This document shows, in pieces, positions 44,258 to 53,269 of a stretch of DNA of 64,000 bases. The first letter of the stretch is position 1. Each line of letters starts with the position of its first letter. The notes under the pieces are model-generated. The model did no database searches. It saw only the letters and a program-made list of their open reading frames with translations, and was not told where the DNA came from. Origin of the DNA: CAWHPS01 sp963831235 (GTDB lineage: Bacteria > Fibrobacterota > OXYB2-FULL-49-7 > JAEUSG01); NCBI GenBank assembly GCA_963831235.1, contig CAWHPS010000033.1, positions 124,001 through 188,000 of the forward strand. The letters run 5' to 3'. The translations under genes were made by a program, and so were the position numbers.

Positions 44258-44905
44258 TCAAGCTCCTATGAATTTATCAATTTTCACCCTGTCTTTTGCC
44301 ATGTCGGAGATGATTATGTCCGCATTGGACAGATCATCGGCAGTATGGCCAGTCCCGACTCCTATAACTTTCATTCCAGCGTTTATGGCTGCTTCCACGC
44401 CTATCTGAGAATCCTCAAACACAACACACTCTTCGGGAGCGATCTTAAGCCTGCTTGCCCCGAGAAAATAACATTGAGGATCAGGTTTGAATGATTTCAC
44501 GTCCTCAGCACTTATAATGCAATCAAAATAAAGTGCAAGGCCGGTGTTTTGCATCACTGCATCAATGTTCTGACGCGCGCTTGCGCTCACAAGGCCGATT
44601 TTAAGCCTGCTATGGTATGATTCAAGAATTTCCCTGACGCCAGGAAGCGGCTTAATTGGTTCGTTCAAAAGCGAAACAAACACATTGCGCTTTTCTTGTA
44701 TGGCTTTCTCAAGAGGTATTGGGAATTGAATACGCGAATTTACATCAATGAAGATGGAATCCGTATTGCGCCCAATGACAGGAATGTCCTTTAGCATGTT
44801 GTAATCCATTCCGTATTTTTTGTAAATGATCTGCCGTGATTTCTCGTGAACTTTTTCTGTGTCAACAAGGACTCCGTCCATATCAAACAAAAGGGCATGC
44901 GTCAT
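44258..44905 (-). CDS. HAD-superfamily phosphatase / beta-phosphoglucomutase-like
   Basis: 215 residues. Motif I LLFDMDGVLVDTE (DxD nucleophile pair), motif II Ser in IGLVSASAR, motif III Lys in KSFKPDPQCY and motif IV VVFEDSQIGVEAA. The cap lies between residues 16 and 80. Such enzymes dephosphorylate small sugar phosphates or interconvert glucose phosphates. The start overlaps the preceding gene by 4 bases (ATGA) and the ribosome binding site is AAGGAAG at 7 bases. Confidence 0.9.
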   Translation of the reverse strand: MTHALLFDMDGVLVDTEKVHEKSRQIIYKKYGMDYNMLKDIPVIGRNTDSIFIDVNSRIQFPIPLEKAIQEKRNVFVSLLNEPIKPLPGVREILESYHSRLKIGLVSASARQNIDAVMQNTGLALYFDCIISAEDVKSFKPDPQCYFLGASRLKIAPEECVVFEDSQIGVEAAINAGMKVIGVGTGHTADDLSNADIIISDMAKDRVKIDKFIGA

Positions 44906-46122
44906 ACAAGCACTTCCTTGCCGTCAACCATCACAAATTTCACTTCATGATCTTCAAATATGATTTCATCATATATATCACTTCCAGGGAAATGCGATAA
45001 ATCAATGCCTATTATGTCCGCCAGGAAACCCGGTCTGATTTGCCCGAGCACACCTGAAAAGCCAAGTGCCTTTGCTCCACCTAAAATTGTAAGCGAAAGC
45101 ACGTTCTCACTTGTCAGACTGGGTACGCCTGTCCTGAGGCAGTACATTTCCTCAAACAAGTCCAGCGATTCGGTAATAGCAAGGCTTTCCGTACCTAGAC
45201 ATATATTTACACCATTCTCAAGGTATCTTAGTACCGGAAGCGGAGAGTTACTTATTTTAAGGCAGCTCCTGGGACAAAGGACAACTGAAGCCTTTGATTT
45301 GGCCAGGATCGCGATGTCGTCCTCTTTCACTGATTGGCCGTAAACTATCATCATGTTATCTGCCCAAAGTTTATTTTTCAGCATATAAGCTACTGGCCCG
45401 CCGGTTTCGTCCTCGGCAAGCAGCCCTTTGCGTCCGCGAAGAAAGTCGCATAGAGGGCCCCGACCTTCTGAAAAAAGCATCCATTCCTCACTGCTCCTGA
45501 CCGCATGGGTAAGAACAGGCACATTCTGTTCGGAAGCATAATCAAGGCATTGTCTGAAAAGCAAAGGCGAGGCAAGGTATGGAGAATGCGGAGACACTCC
45601 CCATTCACACTGCGAACCTGAATTAAATCCCTCGGCGCGTGTCAGGGTGTTGCTGAACTGCTCAGCCTCGGTTTTAAAACTCCCCTGGTAAAATTCAAGA
45701 AAGATCAAGGAACGCATTCTTTCGCTCGGAAGCACCTGGAACGACGCGCCTGATCCTGTAACATCAAACACCGTAGTGGTTCCGGTATGAAGGCATTCCA
45801 GAGCGCCCAAATGCACAGCACCGGTCAGGTCCGAAAACTCTCTTACCTCTTTTTTCCTTAAAAGATGCGAAAGCCATAAGGCAAATGACACTGACGGCTC
45901 AAGCACCCTGCGCAACCCCCCATGTTCCAGATGTGTGTGTGCGTTTATAAGGCCCGGCAAAAGAACACAGCGATCAAAATGAACTTCCCGTTCATTTCCG
46001 TACTTTCTTAATAAAACATCCCTGCGACCAACATCCACAATTTTGTTGTCAATAACACGGATTCCACCGTCATCCAGGATCCCTTTATGGAGTGTTACTA
46101 TATGAGGTGCGCTGTAAATCAT
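44902..46122 (-). CDS. Amidohydrolase-fold protein with degenerate metal site
   Basis: 406 residues from the ATG at 46122 (MIYSAPHIVTLHKGIL), which aligns with family starts better than the frame's earlier codons. The fold is that of the SsnA/TrzN/MqnX group: HTHLE at the first HxH site and THAVRSSEEW at the next His. The usual third His (typically HGV or HCV) is a Tyr in MMIVYGQSV, the HCPRSN block reads LCPRSC, and the metal Asp (usually GTDSL) is Glu in LGTESLAIT. It may therefore be catalytically altered or inactive. First gene of the operon with a HAD phosphatase and MFS. Confidence 0.7.
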   Translation of the reverse strand: MIYSAPHIVTLHKGILDDGGIRVIDNKIVDVGRRDVLLRKYGNEREVHFDRCVLLPGLINAHTHLEHGGLRRVLEPSVSFALWLSHLLRKKEVREFSDLTGAVHLGALECLHTGTTTVFDVTGSGASFQVLPSERMRSLIFLEFYQGSFKTEAEQFSNTLTRAEGFNSGSQCEWGVSPHSPYLASPLLFRQCLDYASEQNVPVLTHAVRSSEEWMLFSEGRGPLCDFLRGRKGLLAEDETGGPVAYMLKNKLWADNMMIVYGQSVKEDDIAILAKSKASVVLCPRSCLKISNSPLPVLRYLENGVNICLGTESLAITESLDLFEEMYCLRTGVPSLTSENVLSLTILGGAKALGFSGVLGQIRPGFLADIIGIDLSHFPGSDIYDEIIFEDHEVKFVMVDGKEVLV

Positions 46123-46276
46123 TGTACAGGTAACCCTGTGAATATACCTGGCTGTAAACTTAATCAATATTAATATAAAATTTAGTGTTGCATCAAACAA
46201 AACCAATTAATATATTTGATCTACTTATTAGTGCCAATATCTATTGATTTTAAAGATGTCAAAACGGAGTTGAAAA

Positions 46277-48250
46277 ATGGAAGCTAAAAGCCGTTCATTG
46301 GGTGTTTTCGAAATTATTGCTATCCGTTCCTCTTACAAGGATGAACGGCTGAATGCAGGGCGCCTTGAAGAAATAATCAACGCTGCCATAGGTAAGGGTA
46401 TTAAAAACCTCTGCATCGATTTCTCAAATTTCCCGGCCATTGATGAAAGTGTTATAAATACTCTTAAAAAGATGAACAAGAACCTCCTTCATTCAACCGG
46501 ACGCCTCGCGGTACTGTCTTCAAATAGCGCTGTTACCGAAACGCTCGATAACCTGGGTGTAAGTTCTATTCTACGAATATACCAGTCAGACGATGAAATC
46601 AGCGCGGACAGCAAGGAAATACTCCGTCAGACCGAATCATACTACATTGGAAACATCAGGCAGAGCGAACAGCCCAAACTTGACATGTCAATGGATTTCA
46701 ATTTTAAAGAAGATACCCCTGCTCCAAAAAAAGCAACAACACAGGCTCCTACTCAAGCCCCGGCAAAGGCCCCTGATGCTGAAACAAACCAGGGATCAGG
46801 TGGGGACTTCTCTTTTCTTAAAAACGAACTGAGCAATCTTTTCGGTAGTGAACCTGAAAAAAAGGAATCAGACAGCATTCTAAACCGTTCATCCCTTGAA
46901 GAGGATTCCCGTGATAACATAATGGAAACTGTTACGGAGAAAAAAACCGAACCCATTCCCGAACCTCCTAAACCACAACGTCCGATAGTTTCCAAAGAAG
47001 TCCCTATACTAAACAAAAACATCTTTTCTGATGATACGGAAACAGAAGAAGCGCCTCCGGTGCGTGTTCCGCCAAAGCCAATTCAACGAAAACCAGTTGA
47101 ACCAGAAGAACCGCCTATTCGAAAACCAGACATAAAGCCCAAACCAAAAGCACCTATCGAAGAAGAAAGTGTTATGCCTCCGCCTCCACCTCCACCTCAG
47201 CCTCAGCCCCAGATCCAGCGCGGTTATAAAAAACCGGGGCCTTCTGCACCTGAACCGGTATCCGCATCCGCTGTTGCCGGCCGGAGCAAGTTTGAAGAGG
47301 AAGAGGTTCTCGTAAGTCATAAGAAATTTCCAATGCTTACAGTGCTTATTATAGCTGTACCTACCATCATAGTTGGAATAATAATGGCCTATCTTATGGG
47401 TTTCATCGGGGGTAATAGCGGCGAAATCGAAAAACCCGTTGCAAAATATTCTGATTTAAAACCTAATGTACCAGAAGCCATTCCGGCAAAACCATCACCA
47501 TCAAAACCAGAGTCTGAACCGGTTGTGGAGAAGCCTGCTGAAGTGACACCAGCTCCTATTGTAGAAGAAGAGGAGCCCGCAAAACCTGAAAAGCATGAGT
47601 CTTTAAAACATCAAAAAACCGAATACAAAGCCTTACCAAAGGAAAAGGTAAAAGCACCTGCAGCTGTTCCGATACCGGCTGTTGCCGTAAAGCCGGCACC
47701 AGCGCCTGCTGTAAAACCTGCTCCAGCTCCAGCTGTTACATCAACACCGGCAGAACAACCTGCAGCAGTCGTCAAACAACCCCCTGCGCCACCAGCGCCC
47801 AAACCTGTTCCTGTTGCACCCGCACCTGCTGTTGCAGTTAAGCCGGCACCAGCTCCAGCAGCAGCCGCGGCAAAACCAGCAGAGGGCGACTTAAATAAAG
47901 ACATTGATGCATTCTTAAACGAGGAAGATCCCCCTCCTCCACCAAAACCAGCAGCAAAACCCGCTCCGGTTGCACCCGCACCTCCGCCAGCCCCCGCTCC
48001 AGCTGCATCGGAACCTGCTGCTGCCCCAGCAACATCAAGCAGTGGAGGAAATAATATTTTCATATCTTCATCACCACCTACAGCCGATATACTTGAAAAT
48101 GGTAAAGTAATCGGTGTTGCTAACCGTCAACCGGTTCAACTTTCCACAGGCAAACATACCCTGGTTCTGCGCAAAGGATCCATTGAAAAGGAAATAGAGG
48201 TTGATGTGACGGAAGGTAAAAATAAGCCTTTATTCGTAAAGTTGAGATAG
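46277..48250 (+). CDS. Envelope-spanning STAS-proline-rich-PEGA protein
   Basis: 657 residues, GGAG 8 bases before the ATG. Residues 1-110 are a cytoplasmic STAS domain (ILRIYQSDDEIS closes it), with DESVINTLKK in the acceptor loop. Residues 150-345 are acidic, proline-rich and disordered. A single membrane helix lies near 352-374 (LTVLIIAVPTIIVGIIMAYL). Residues 380-580 are a Pro/Ala/Lys-rich periplasmic linker with repeated KPAPAP units, as in TonB. The last 65 residues form a PEGA-like domain (IFISSSPPTADILENGK). The arrangement would connect a cytoplasmic switch to the cell wall or outer membrane. An M23 peptidase gene follows. Confidence 0.75.
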   Translation: MEAKSRSLGVFEIIAIRSSYKDERLNAGRLEEIINAAIGKGIKNLCIDFSNFPAIDESVINTLKKMNKNLLHSTGRLAVLSSNSAVTETLDNLGVSSILRIYQSDDEISADSKEILRQTESYYIGNIRQSEQPKLDMSMDFNFKEDTPAPKKATTQAPTQAPAKAPDAETNQGSGGDFSFLKNELSNLFGSEPEKKESDSILNRSSLEEDSRDNIMETVTEKKTEPIPEPPKPQRPIVSKEVPILNKNIFSDDTETEEAPPVRVPPKPIQRKPVEPEEPPIRKPDIKPKPKAPIEEESVMPPPPPPPQPQPQIQRGYKKPGPSAPEPVSASAVAGRSKFEEEEVLVSHKKFPMLTVLIIAVPTIIVGIIMAYLMGFIGGNSGEIEKPVAKYSDLKPNVPEAIPAKPSPSKPESEPVVEKPAEVTPAPIVEEEEPAKPEKHESLKHQKTEYKALPKEKVKAPAAVPIPAVAVKPAPAPAVKPAPAPAVTSTPAEQPAAVVKQPPAPPAPKPVPVAPAPAVAVKPAPAPAAAAAKPAEGDLNKDIDAFLNEEDPPPPPKPAAKPAPVAPAPPPAPAPAASEPAAAPATSSSGGNNIFISSSPPTADILENGKVIGVANRQPVQLSTGKHTLVLRKGSIEKEIEVDVTEGKNKPLFVKLR

Positions 48251-48308
48251 CTATTTATCTCAAGTTGAATTGATGCAGCCGGACAAGTTTGACTTTACCA
48301 GGAATAAT

Positions 48309-49565
48309 ATGTCTAAATATCCCATGTTCAGAATTATTTTTATCGTCCTTCTCGTTTACTTCATCAAGATTGCTCTATTCAGTAACGGGGAAGCGCTGCC
48401 ACCAATTCAGGAAAAACTTTTGAACTTTAATGTTACTCCTCCCATAGATACCCTATACCCTGAAATTGAAATATCATATATTGAAAAAGACCAGACACTA
48501 GGCACACTTTTTAACTCCAGCGGTCTTAAGCGGAATGAAAGCGCCGAGATTTTAAACATACTTAAGTCCATTTATCCCGGATCAATCTACGAAGGTCAGG
48601 AATACATACTTCATAAAAACCAGGACTCAACATTGAAAATGTTGATTTTGTATTCCCGTGATAAAGGCATACGATACAAAATTGCAAGGGAGAACGGCCA
48701 CTTGACCGCAGGTGTCTGTACCATTCCTCTGACAAAAAAAGTTTCAACCTTGACCGGTACACTCAATACGTCCCTCTATGGGGCCATAGAAAAAGCAGGT
48801 GAAAAACCGGAATTGATTTTTAAACTTATCGATGTTTTTTCATGGGACATAAACTGGTTCATTGATCCGCGGGAAGGAGACACCTTCAAAATTGTTTACG
48901 AAAAATATTACTATGGAGACCGCTTCATTCGTTATGGAGATATGCTGGCCGCCCTTTACATAACAAACGGGCAGACTTATTCTGCATATTTATATAACCC
49001 CGACAGCACCCTGCGCGGTTATTTCAACGCTGAAGGCGTATCCCTCCAGAAAACTTTCCTTAAAGCGCCCCTGACCTACAGGCGCATAAGCTCAGGTTTT
49101 TCCTTAAGCCGCCTCCACCCGGTTCTTAACAAATGGAGGCCACATCTTGGAATAGACTACGCGGCCCCATCCGGTACACCTGTCAAGGCTGCCGGAAACG
49201 GACGTGTGGTATCCGCAGGTATAAAAGGCGGCTACGGCAAATGCATTAAATTGGAACATGGCAATGGTTATTCATCCTATTACGGCCATTTAAGCAAATT
49301 CGCTTCATGCCTAAAAGCAAAATGTCGTGTGAAACAAGGTGATGTCATAGGGTACGTAGGGGCCACTGGACTTGCAACAGGCCCCCATCTTGACTATCGT
49401 ATCTCCCGTTCTGGAAAATTCATTAATCCTCTTACCCTCAAATCCGAACCCATGAAACGAGTTCCCGGAAAATTCATGAATAATTTCATTGCACTAAAAA
49501 CCAAATGGGATTCGGAATTAGGTAGCGTGAGCAGCCATCTATATGCTTCCACTGGACGACCTTAA
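48309..49565 (+). CDS. M23-family peptidase (murein endopeptidase-like)
   Basis: 418 residues from the ATG at 48309, 6 bases after AGGA; an earlier TTG/ATG pair lacks a site. A signal-anchor (MFRIIFIVLLVYFIKIALF) is followed by a Csd3/OapA-like N-terminal region and the peptidase domain: HLGIDYAAPSGTPVKAAGNG (first zinc His and Asp) and SSYYGHLSKF. The last motif GPHLDYRIS has one histidine in place of HLH, common in this branch. Cuts cross-bridges in periplasmic peptidoglycan. It overlaps the next gene by 23 bases. Confidence 0.88.
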   Translation: MSKYPMFRIIFIVLLVYFIKIALFSNGEALPPIQEKLLNFNVTPPIDTLYPEIEISYIEKDQTLGTLFNSSGLKRNESAEILNILKSIYPGSIYEGQEYILHKNQDSTLKMLILYSRDKGIRYKIARENGHLTAGVCTIPLTKKVSTLTGTLNTSLYGAIEKAGEKPELIFKLIDVFSWDINWFIDPREGDTFKIVYEKYYYGDRFIRYGDMLAALYITNGQTYSAYLYNPDSTLRGYFNAEGVSLQKTFLKAPLTYRRISSGFSLSRLHPVLNKWRPHLGIDYAAPSGTPVKAAGNGRVVSAGIKGGYGKCIKLEHGNGYSSYYGHLSKFASCLKAKCRVKQGDVIGYVGATGLATGPHLDYRISRSGKFINPLTLKSEPMKRVPGKFMNNFIALKTKWDSELGSVSSHLYASTGRP

Positions 49566-49944
49566 TAATAGAATAGAAAAATATATCTCGGGCAAACGTC
49601 CGTACAAGATACAGGCCTACCTTTTTATATTAGGGGCCCTTGAATTCACAATGGAAAGTCTTGGACGTAGAAAATCCGTTAAGGAGCTGAACCGTCATGT
49701 TACCGGACAGGAATTGTCGTTTGGTATAAGGGATTTTGCCAAGATGCAGTTCGGGCCCACTGCTGGTATGGTCTTTGATCATTGGGGACTAAAGGCGACT
49801 TCGGACTTTGGCCGCATTGTTTACGATCTTATTGATATGGGCCTCTTGGGAAAAAATAATCAAGACAGTATCGATGATTTTAATTCGGTTTTCGAATTTG
49901 ATGAAGAGATGGTTCATCAATACAGGTTCAACTCGGAAAAATGA
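49543..49944 (+). CDS. Minf_1886 family protein (conserved, unknown function)
   Basis: 133 residues. LFILGALEFTMESLGRRKSV, RHVTGQELSFGIRDFAKMQFGP and FDHWGLKATSDFGRIVYDLI are the family blocks of TIGR04138. A small helical cytoplasmic protein. It overlaps the M23 gene by 23 bases and the next gene by 4, so it is embedded in the operon. The role is unknown. Confidence 0.85.
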   Translation: MLPLDDLNNRIEKYISGKRPYKIQAYLFILGALEFTMESLGRRKSVKELNRHVTGQELSFGIRDFAKMQFGPTAGMVFDHWGLKATSDFGRIVYDLIDMGLLGKNNQDSIDDFNSVFEFDEEMVHQYRFNSEK

Positions 49945-50837
49945 CTTTTCCTTTGAATCAATCTCTCAGCGTAATTATCCCCACACTGAATCGCAGGGAA
50001 AATCTTGAAAACACCCTTACATGTCTTCTAAAATCAGATCATGATGATTTTGAAGTCATAATAGTTGATCAAGGGAGCGAAGCAAAACCTGAAGGCATAA
50101 CCTTTCTTGACTCAAGAGTTCGCTGGATATATCAGAAAAAGAAAAGTCTTCCCCTTGCCAGAAACAATGGCCTTAAAATTGCAAAAGGAAGTATAATCCT
50201 TTTTCTTGATGATGATCTTTCTTTTGCATCCGGCCTATTAACCGCGCATCTTAAAGCACACAATACCCATCCTGATGCTGGAGCCGTTACAGGACGCATC
50301 CGCCTTCTTGCTCCTCATTTCTATCCAGATACCAACTGTATCGCAGTCATTGACAAGGATACTGCAAAGTTTAAGGTAAATTATGACAGGGACTCTGAAG
50401 CTTATGTTGATTTCTTCAGCGGCGGAAACACCTCATTACGCCGGGATCTTATTGACAAAACGGGTTGGTTTGATGTCTCATACAAAAGAAATGCTCTTTA
50501 CGAGGAGATAGATTACGCAATCCGCATGCGCCGAAACGAGGGAAATATATTTTTTTCTCCTGATGCGGAAGTGACCCATCTGCGCGCGGAACAGGGTGGT
50601 TGCAGGGAGGACAAGGGCGGAGCTTATTTTTTCTTCAAGTTTTACAACACCGCTTATTTCTACACAAAACATCTTTTCCGCGGAAACCCCTTTCCTTTTC
50701 TTTATGCCATGAAAAATGAGATTGAATTTTATACAAGGAAAAACAGTGGCCATTCGCTAAAAGATATTGCGTTATATTTTATTGCCATCAAACTTGGAGC
50801 ATTTCGAGGGGTTATAAGAAGAATACTATTTATTTAA
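49941..50837 (+). CDS. Glycosyltransferase family 2
   Basis: 298 residues. SVIIPTLNRRENLENTLTCL opens the GT-A fold; IILFLDDDLSFASG carries the DxD metal site; VDFFSGGNTSLRRDLIDKTG and YEEIDYAIRMRR are typical acceptor-side blocks. Probably a cytoplasmic-face enzyme of surface-glycan synthesis. Coupled to the Minf_1886 gene by a 4-base overlap. Confidence 0.88.
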   Translation: MTFPLNQSLSVIIPTLNRRENLENTLTCLLKSDHDDFEVIIVDQGSEAKPEGITFLDSRVRWIYQKKKSLPLARNNGLKIAKGSIILFLDDDLSFASGLLTAHLKAHNTHPDAGAVTGRIRLLAPHFYPDTNCIAVIDKDTAKFKVNYDRDSEAYVDFFSGGNTSLRRDLIDKTGWFDVSYKRNALYEEIDYAIRMRRNEGNIFFSPDAEVTHLRAEQGGCREDKGGAYFFFKFYNTAYFYTKHLFRGNPFPFLYAMKNEIEFYTRKNSGHSLKDIALYFIAIKLGAFRGVIRRILFI

Positions 50838-50925
50838 AAAGTGAATTAGCCAAGGTGAATTAATTTTGGATGTCACTTTGCAAATTGTTTTACGTAATAT
50901 ATAATAAATCTTGAAAGGACTTTTT

Positions 50926-51303
50926 ATGAACATGACTTTTCCTATACAATGGTATCTGTATCCTATAATCGGCCTTGTGATGGGCACGTTATCCGGTGCT
51001 TTAGGCGTTGGGAGCGCCATCGTACTTATCCCGATACTTACCCTTATACTCGGTTTTGCCCAGAAAACCGCTCAGGGAATCTCCCTTTTTGTCATGGTAC
51101 CTATGACCCTCATGGCCGCAATCCGGTATTATGGCAATCCTCAGATCTCAATCAACCTATGGGTAGTATTATTGCTCGCGATTGCTGCTGTGGCCGGTGC
51201 CAACATAGGAAGCAGCATCGCATTTTATCTTCCAGCGGATATCCTTAAAAAAGTTTTCGCTGTGTTCATAATTCTGGTCGGCATATTGATGCTGATTAAA
51301 TAA
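50926..51303 (+). CDS. TauE/SafE-family membrane protein, half size
   Basis: 125 residues with four hydrophobic helices; AAAGGA stands 6-7 bases before the ATG. GLVMGTLSGALGVGSAIVLIPIL and GANIGSSIAFYLP are typical of the TauE/SafE repeat, but only one repeat is present instead of two, so it would work as a dimer. The family exports sulfite, sulfoacetate or related anions. Its place beside a sulfur-carrier gene may be meaningful. Confidence 0.8.
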   Translation: MNMTFPIQWYLYPIIGLVMGTLSGALGVGSAIVLIPILTLILGFAQKTAQGISLFVMVPMTLMAAIRYYGNPQISINLWVVLLLAIAAVAGANIGSSIAFYLPADILKKVFAVFIILVGILMLIK

Positions 51304-51332
51304 ATTTGTTGACAATTAGAAAGGTGGCACAG

Positions 51333-51611
51333 ATGAAAGTCACTGTTAAATATGCGGCACAGGTAAGACAGGCTGCCGGAGTTTCAAATGAAACTGTTGA
51401 TAGCAATGACACGACTATGCCTTTGGGTTCTGTATTAAAGGAAATTGTTCAAAGGCATGATGAAAAGTTTGTTAATCTTATCATGAAAGATGGAAAATTG
51501 AGGCCATCAATACTTGTTACAATCAATGATGAGCAAGTTGAACCTAATCCTGAATTTAAGATTTCAGATGGCGATATTGTTACAATACTTTCGCCCATGT
51601 CGGGCGGCTGA
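51333..51611 (+). CDS. Ubiquitin-like sulfur-carrier protein (MoaD/ThiS type)
   Basis: 92 residues, AAAGGTGG 5 bases before the ATG. A beta-grasp pattern (VTVKYAAQVRQAAGVSNETV, RPSILVTINDEQV, GDIVTILSPMSGG) ends exactly in Gly-Gly, as needed for C-terminal adenylation and thiocarboxylation. Two E1-like genes follow directly. Without molybdopterin or thiazole genes nearby the pathway (cofactor, siderophore, or protein modification) is open. Confidence 0.88.
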   Translation: MKVTVKYAAQVRQAAGVSNETVDSNDTTMPLGSVLKEIVQRHDEKFVNLIMKDGKLRPSILVTINDEQVEPNPEFKISDGDIVTILSPMSGG

Positions 51612-51646
51612 AATAAAAATAATTGCCCATATCAAGGAAAATCCAA

Positions 51647-52399
51647 ATGCGCAAAATCAAACCTCTCTCGGACCACGAAAGATCTGTTTACGAGTGGCAG
51701 ATGTGGGTCCCTGGTTTTGATAGTCTTGCCCAGGAAAAGCTTAAAGCTTCGACTGTTCTTGTTTCAAGAGGTGGCGGTCTCGGCGGCCTTGTAGCATACG
51801 AACTTGCGGCAGCAGGCTTGGGAAGACTTATTCTATGTCATGGCGGTAATCTTAAGCCAAGTGATCTAAACAGGCAGCTCCTTATGACAGAAGACTGGCT
51901 TGGCAAACCGCGTGTTGAATGCGCTGCAAAACGCTTGCACGAGTTGAACCCGCGAATGGAAATAACAGCTGTTCCTGAAAACATCTCGGATGAAAATGCG
52001 GCCCGTGTTATTGGCGAAGCTGATATTATTGTTGATGCCGCACCGCTTTTTGAAGAGCGGTTTGCCATGAACCGGGAAATAGTCAGGATGCGAAGGCCAA
52101 TGGTTGATTGCGCAATGTATTCAATGGAAGCACAAATCACAACAATAATCCCGGGTAAAACACCTTGCCTTCGTTGTCTGTATCCGGAAAAGCCTTCTGC
52201 TTGGAAACGTGAGTTTCCTGTTATCGGCGCTGTGTCAGGAACTGTTGGTTGCCTTGGCGCCTTGGAAGTCATAAAACTTATTTCAGGAATAGGGCAACCT
52301 TTGTATTCACAGCTTCTGAGTATTGATCTTGCTGACATGGAATTTCATAAAATTAAAATCAAGCGCAATCCAAATTGCCCGGATTGCAAGGGAATTTAA
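51647..52399 (+). CDS. E1-like ThiF/MoeB-fold protein with lost catalytic residues (pseudo-E1)
   Basis: 250 residues from the ATG at 51647, 8 bases after AAGGA. The ThiF fold is clear: VLVSRGGGLGGLVAYEL, SDLNRQLLMTE, CLRC...CPDC zinc pairs. Against MoeB, residues of the ATP site are changed: arginine of the N-terminal helix is Trp17, the acidic DFD pair is His65/Gly67, the lysine of GxPKxE is Arg89, and the catalytic Asp of TDN is Pro133 (VDAAPLFEERF). The NRQ arginine is kept. It probably cannot adenylate alone. Its partner, a canonical E1-like gene, follows after 2 bases. Confidence 0.8.
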   Translation: MRKIKPLSDHERSVYEWQMWVPGFDSLAQEKLKASTVLVSRGGGLGGLVAYELAAAGLGRLILCHGGNLKPSDLNRQLLMTEDWLGKPRVECAAKRLHELNPRMEITAVPENISDENAARVIGEADIIVDAAPLFEERFAMNREIVRMRRPMVDCAMYSMEAQITTIIPGKTPCLRCLYPEKPSAWKREFPVIGAVSGTVGCLGALEVIKLISGIGQPLYSQLLSIDLADMEFHKIKIKRNPNCPDCKGI

Positions 52400-52401
52400 A
52401 T

Positions 52402-53157
52402 ATGAGACAACTGACACCGGATGACAAGGAAAGATTCAAGCGCCATCTTTTACTTGACGAAGTAGGTGTTGAAGGGCAAAAAGCGCTTTATGCCGCAAAG
52501 GTCTGTGTAATCGGTTTGGGCGGTTTGGGTTCGCCTGTGTCCATTTATCTTGCAGCAGCAGGAATCGGCACAATCGGACTCGTGGATGGCGACAAAGTCG
52601 AATTATCCAATCTTCAGCGCCAGATTATTCATTATACCTCGGATCTCGGGAGAATGAAAGTGTTGTCCGCAAAGGAAAAGATTGAACAGCTTGATCCTGG
52701 AATTAATATAAATCTTCATGCAACAAAAGCTAGCCTGGAAAACATATCTGAAATAATATCCCAATATGATTTTGTTATTGATGCAACGGATAATATTGAA
52801 TCAAAGTTCCTGATAAACGATTCCTGTGTTAAAAACAGAATCCCTTTTTCACACGGCGGAATCTTCCGTTTCAGCGGCCAGGCAATGACAATCTTACCTG
52901 GTAAATCCGCCTGTTATCGCTGTGCATATCCTGAACCACCTGCGCAAGACAGTCTGCCTTCGGGACCTGTTGCCGGCCCCATGGGCCCTGTTGCCGGAAT
53001 AATAGGCACTATTCAGGCAATGGAGTGCATTAAATATATTCTTGGTATCAACCAATTACTTACAAATACGCTTCTTGTAATGGATGCCAAGGCAATGGAG
53101 TTCGATAAGATCAAGGTTTCGCAAAAACCCTCATGCAAAATCTGCTACAAAGGATAA
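52402..53157 (+). CDS. E1-like ThiF/MoeB adenylyltransferase (canonical)
   Basis: 251 residues, AAGGGAA 7 bases before the ATG. All MoeB active-site elements are present: RFKRHLLL, VCVIGLGGLGSPVSIYL, VDGDKVELSNLQRQI, Lys in GRMKVLSA, Asp in DATDN. Two CxxC pairs (CYRC and CKIC) bind zinc. Likely adenylates the C-terminal glycine of the sulfur-carrier protein two genes upstream. Together with the pseudo-E1 it resembles the split active/inactive subunits of eukaryotic heterodimeric E1 enzymes; the similarity is architectural and inferred. Confidence 0.85.
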   Translation: MRQLTPDDKERFKRHLLLDEVGVEGQKALYAAKVCVIGLGGLGSPVSIYLAAAGIGTIGLVDGDKVELSNLQRQIIHYTSDLGRMKVLSAKEKIEQLDPGININLHATKASLENISEIISQYDFVIDATDNIESKFLINDSCVKNRIPFSHGGIFRFSGQAMTILPGKSACYRCAYPEPPAQDSLPSGPVAGPMGPVAGIIGTIQAMECIKYILGINQLLTNTLLVMDAKAMEFDKIKVSQKPSCKICYKG

Positions 53158-53269
53158 TGACATCAAGTATTTTGAACCAAGTCGTATCGCAAAGTCAAAT
53201 AAGTTAAACATTATAAAGTCATAAGCAATCACCATAACACACTGCAATATAATATGATATGGCTTTACT

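Noticed and set aside
47611..48063. Long Gly/Ala-rich open frame on the minus strand
   Set aside because: It is the mirror of the KPAPAP-rich repeats of the protein at 46277-48250; low complexity, no ribosome site.
49381..49420. M23 peptidase motif GPHLDYR instead of HLH
   Set aside because: A frequent variant in this branch; not evidence of inactivity.
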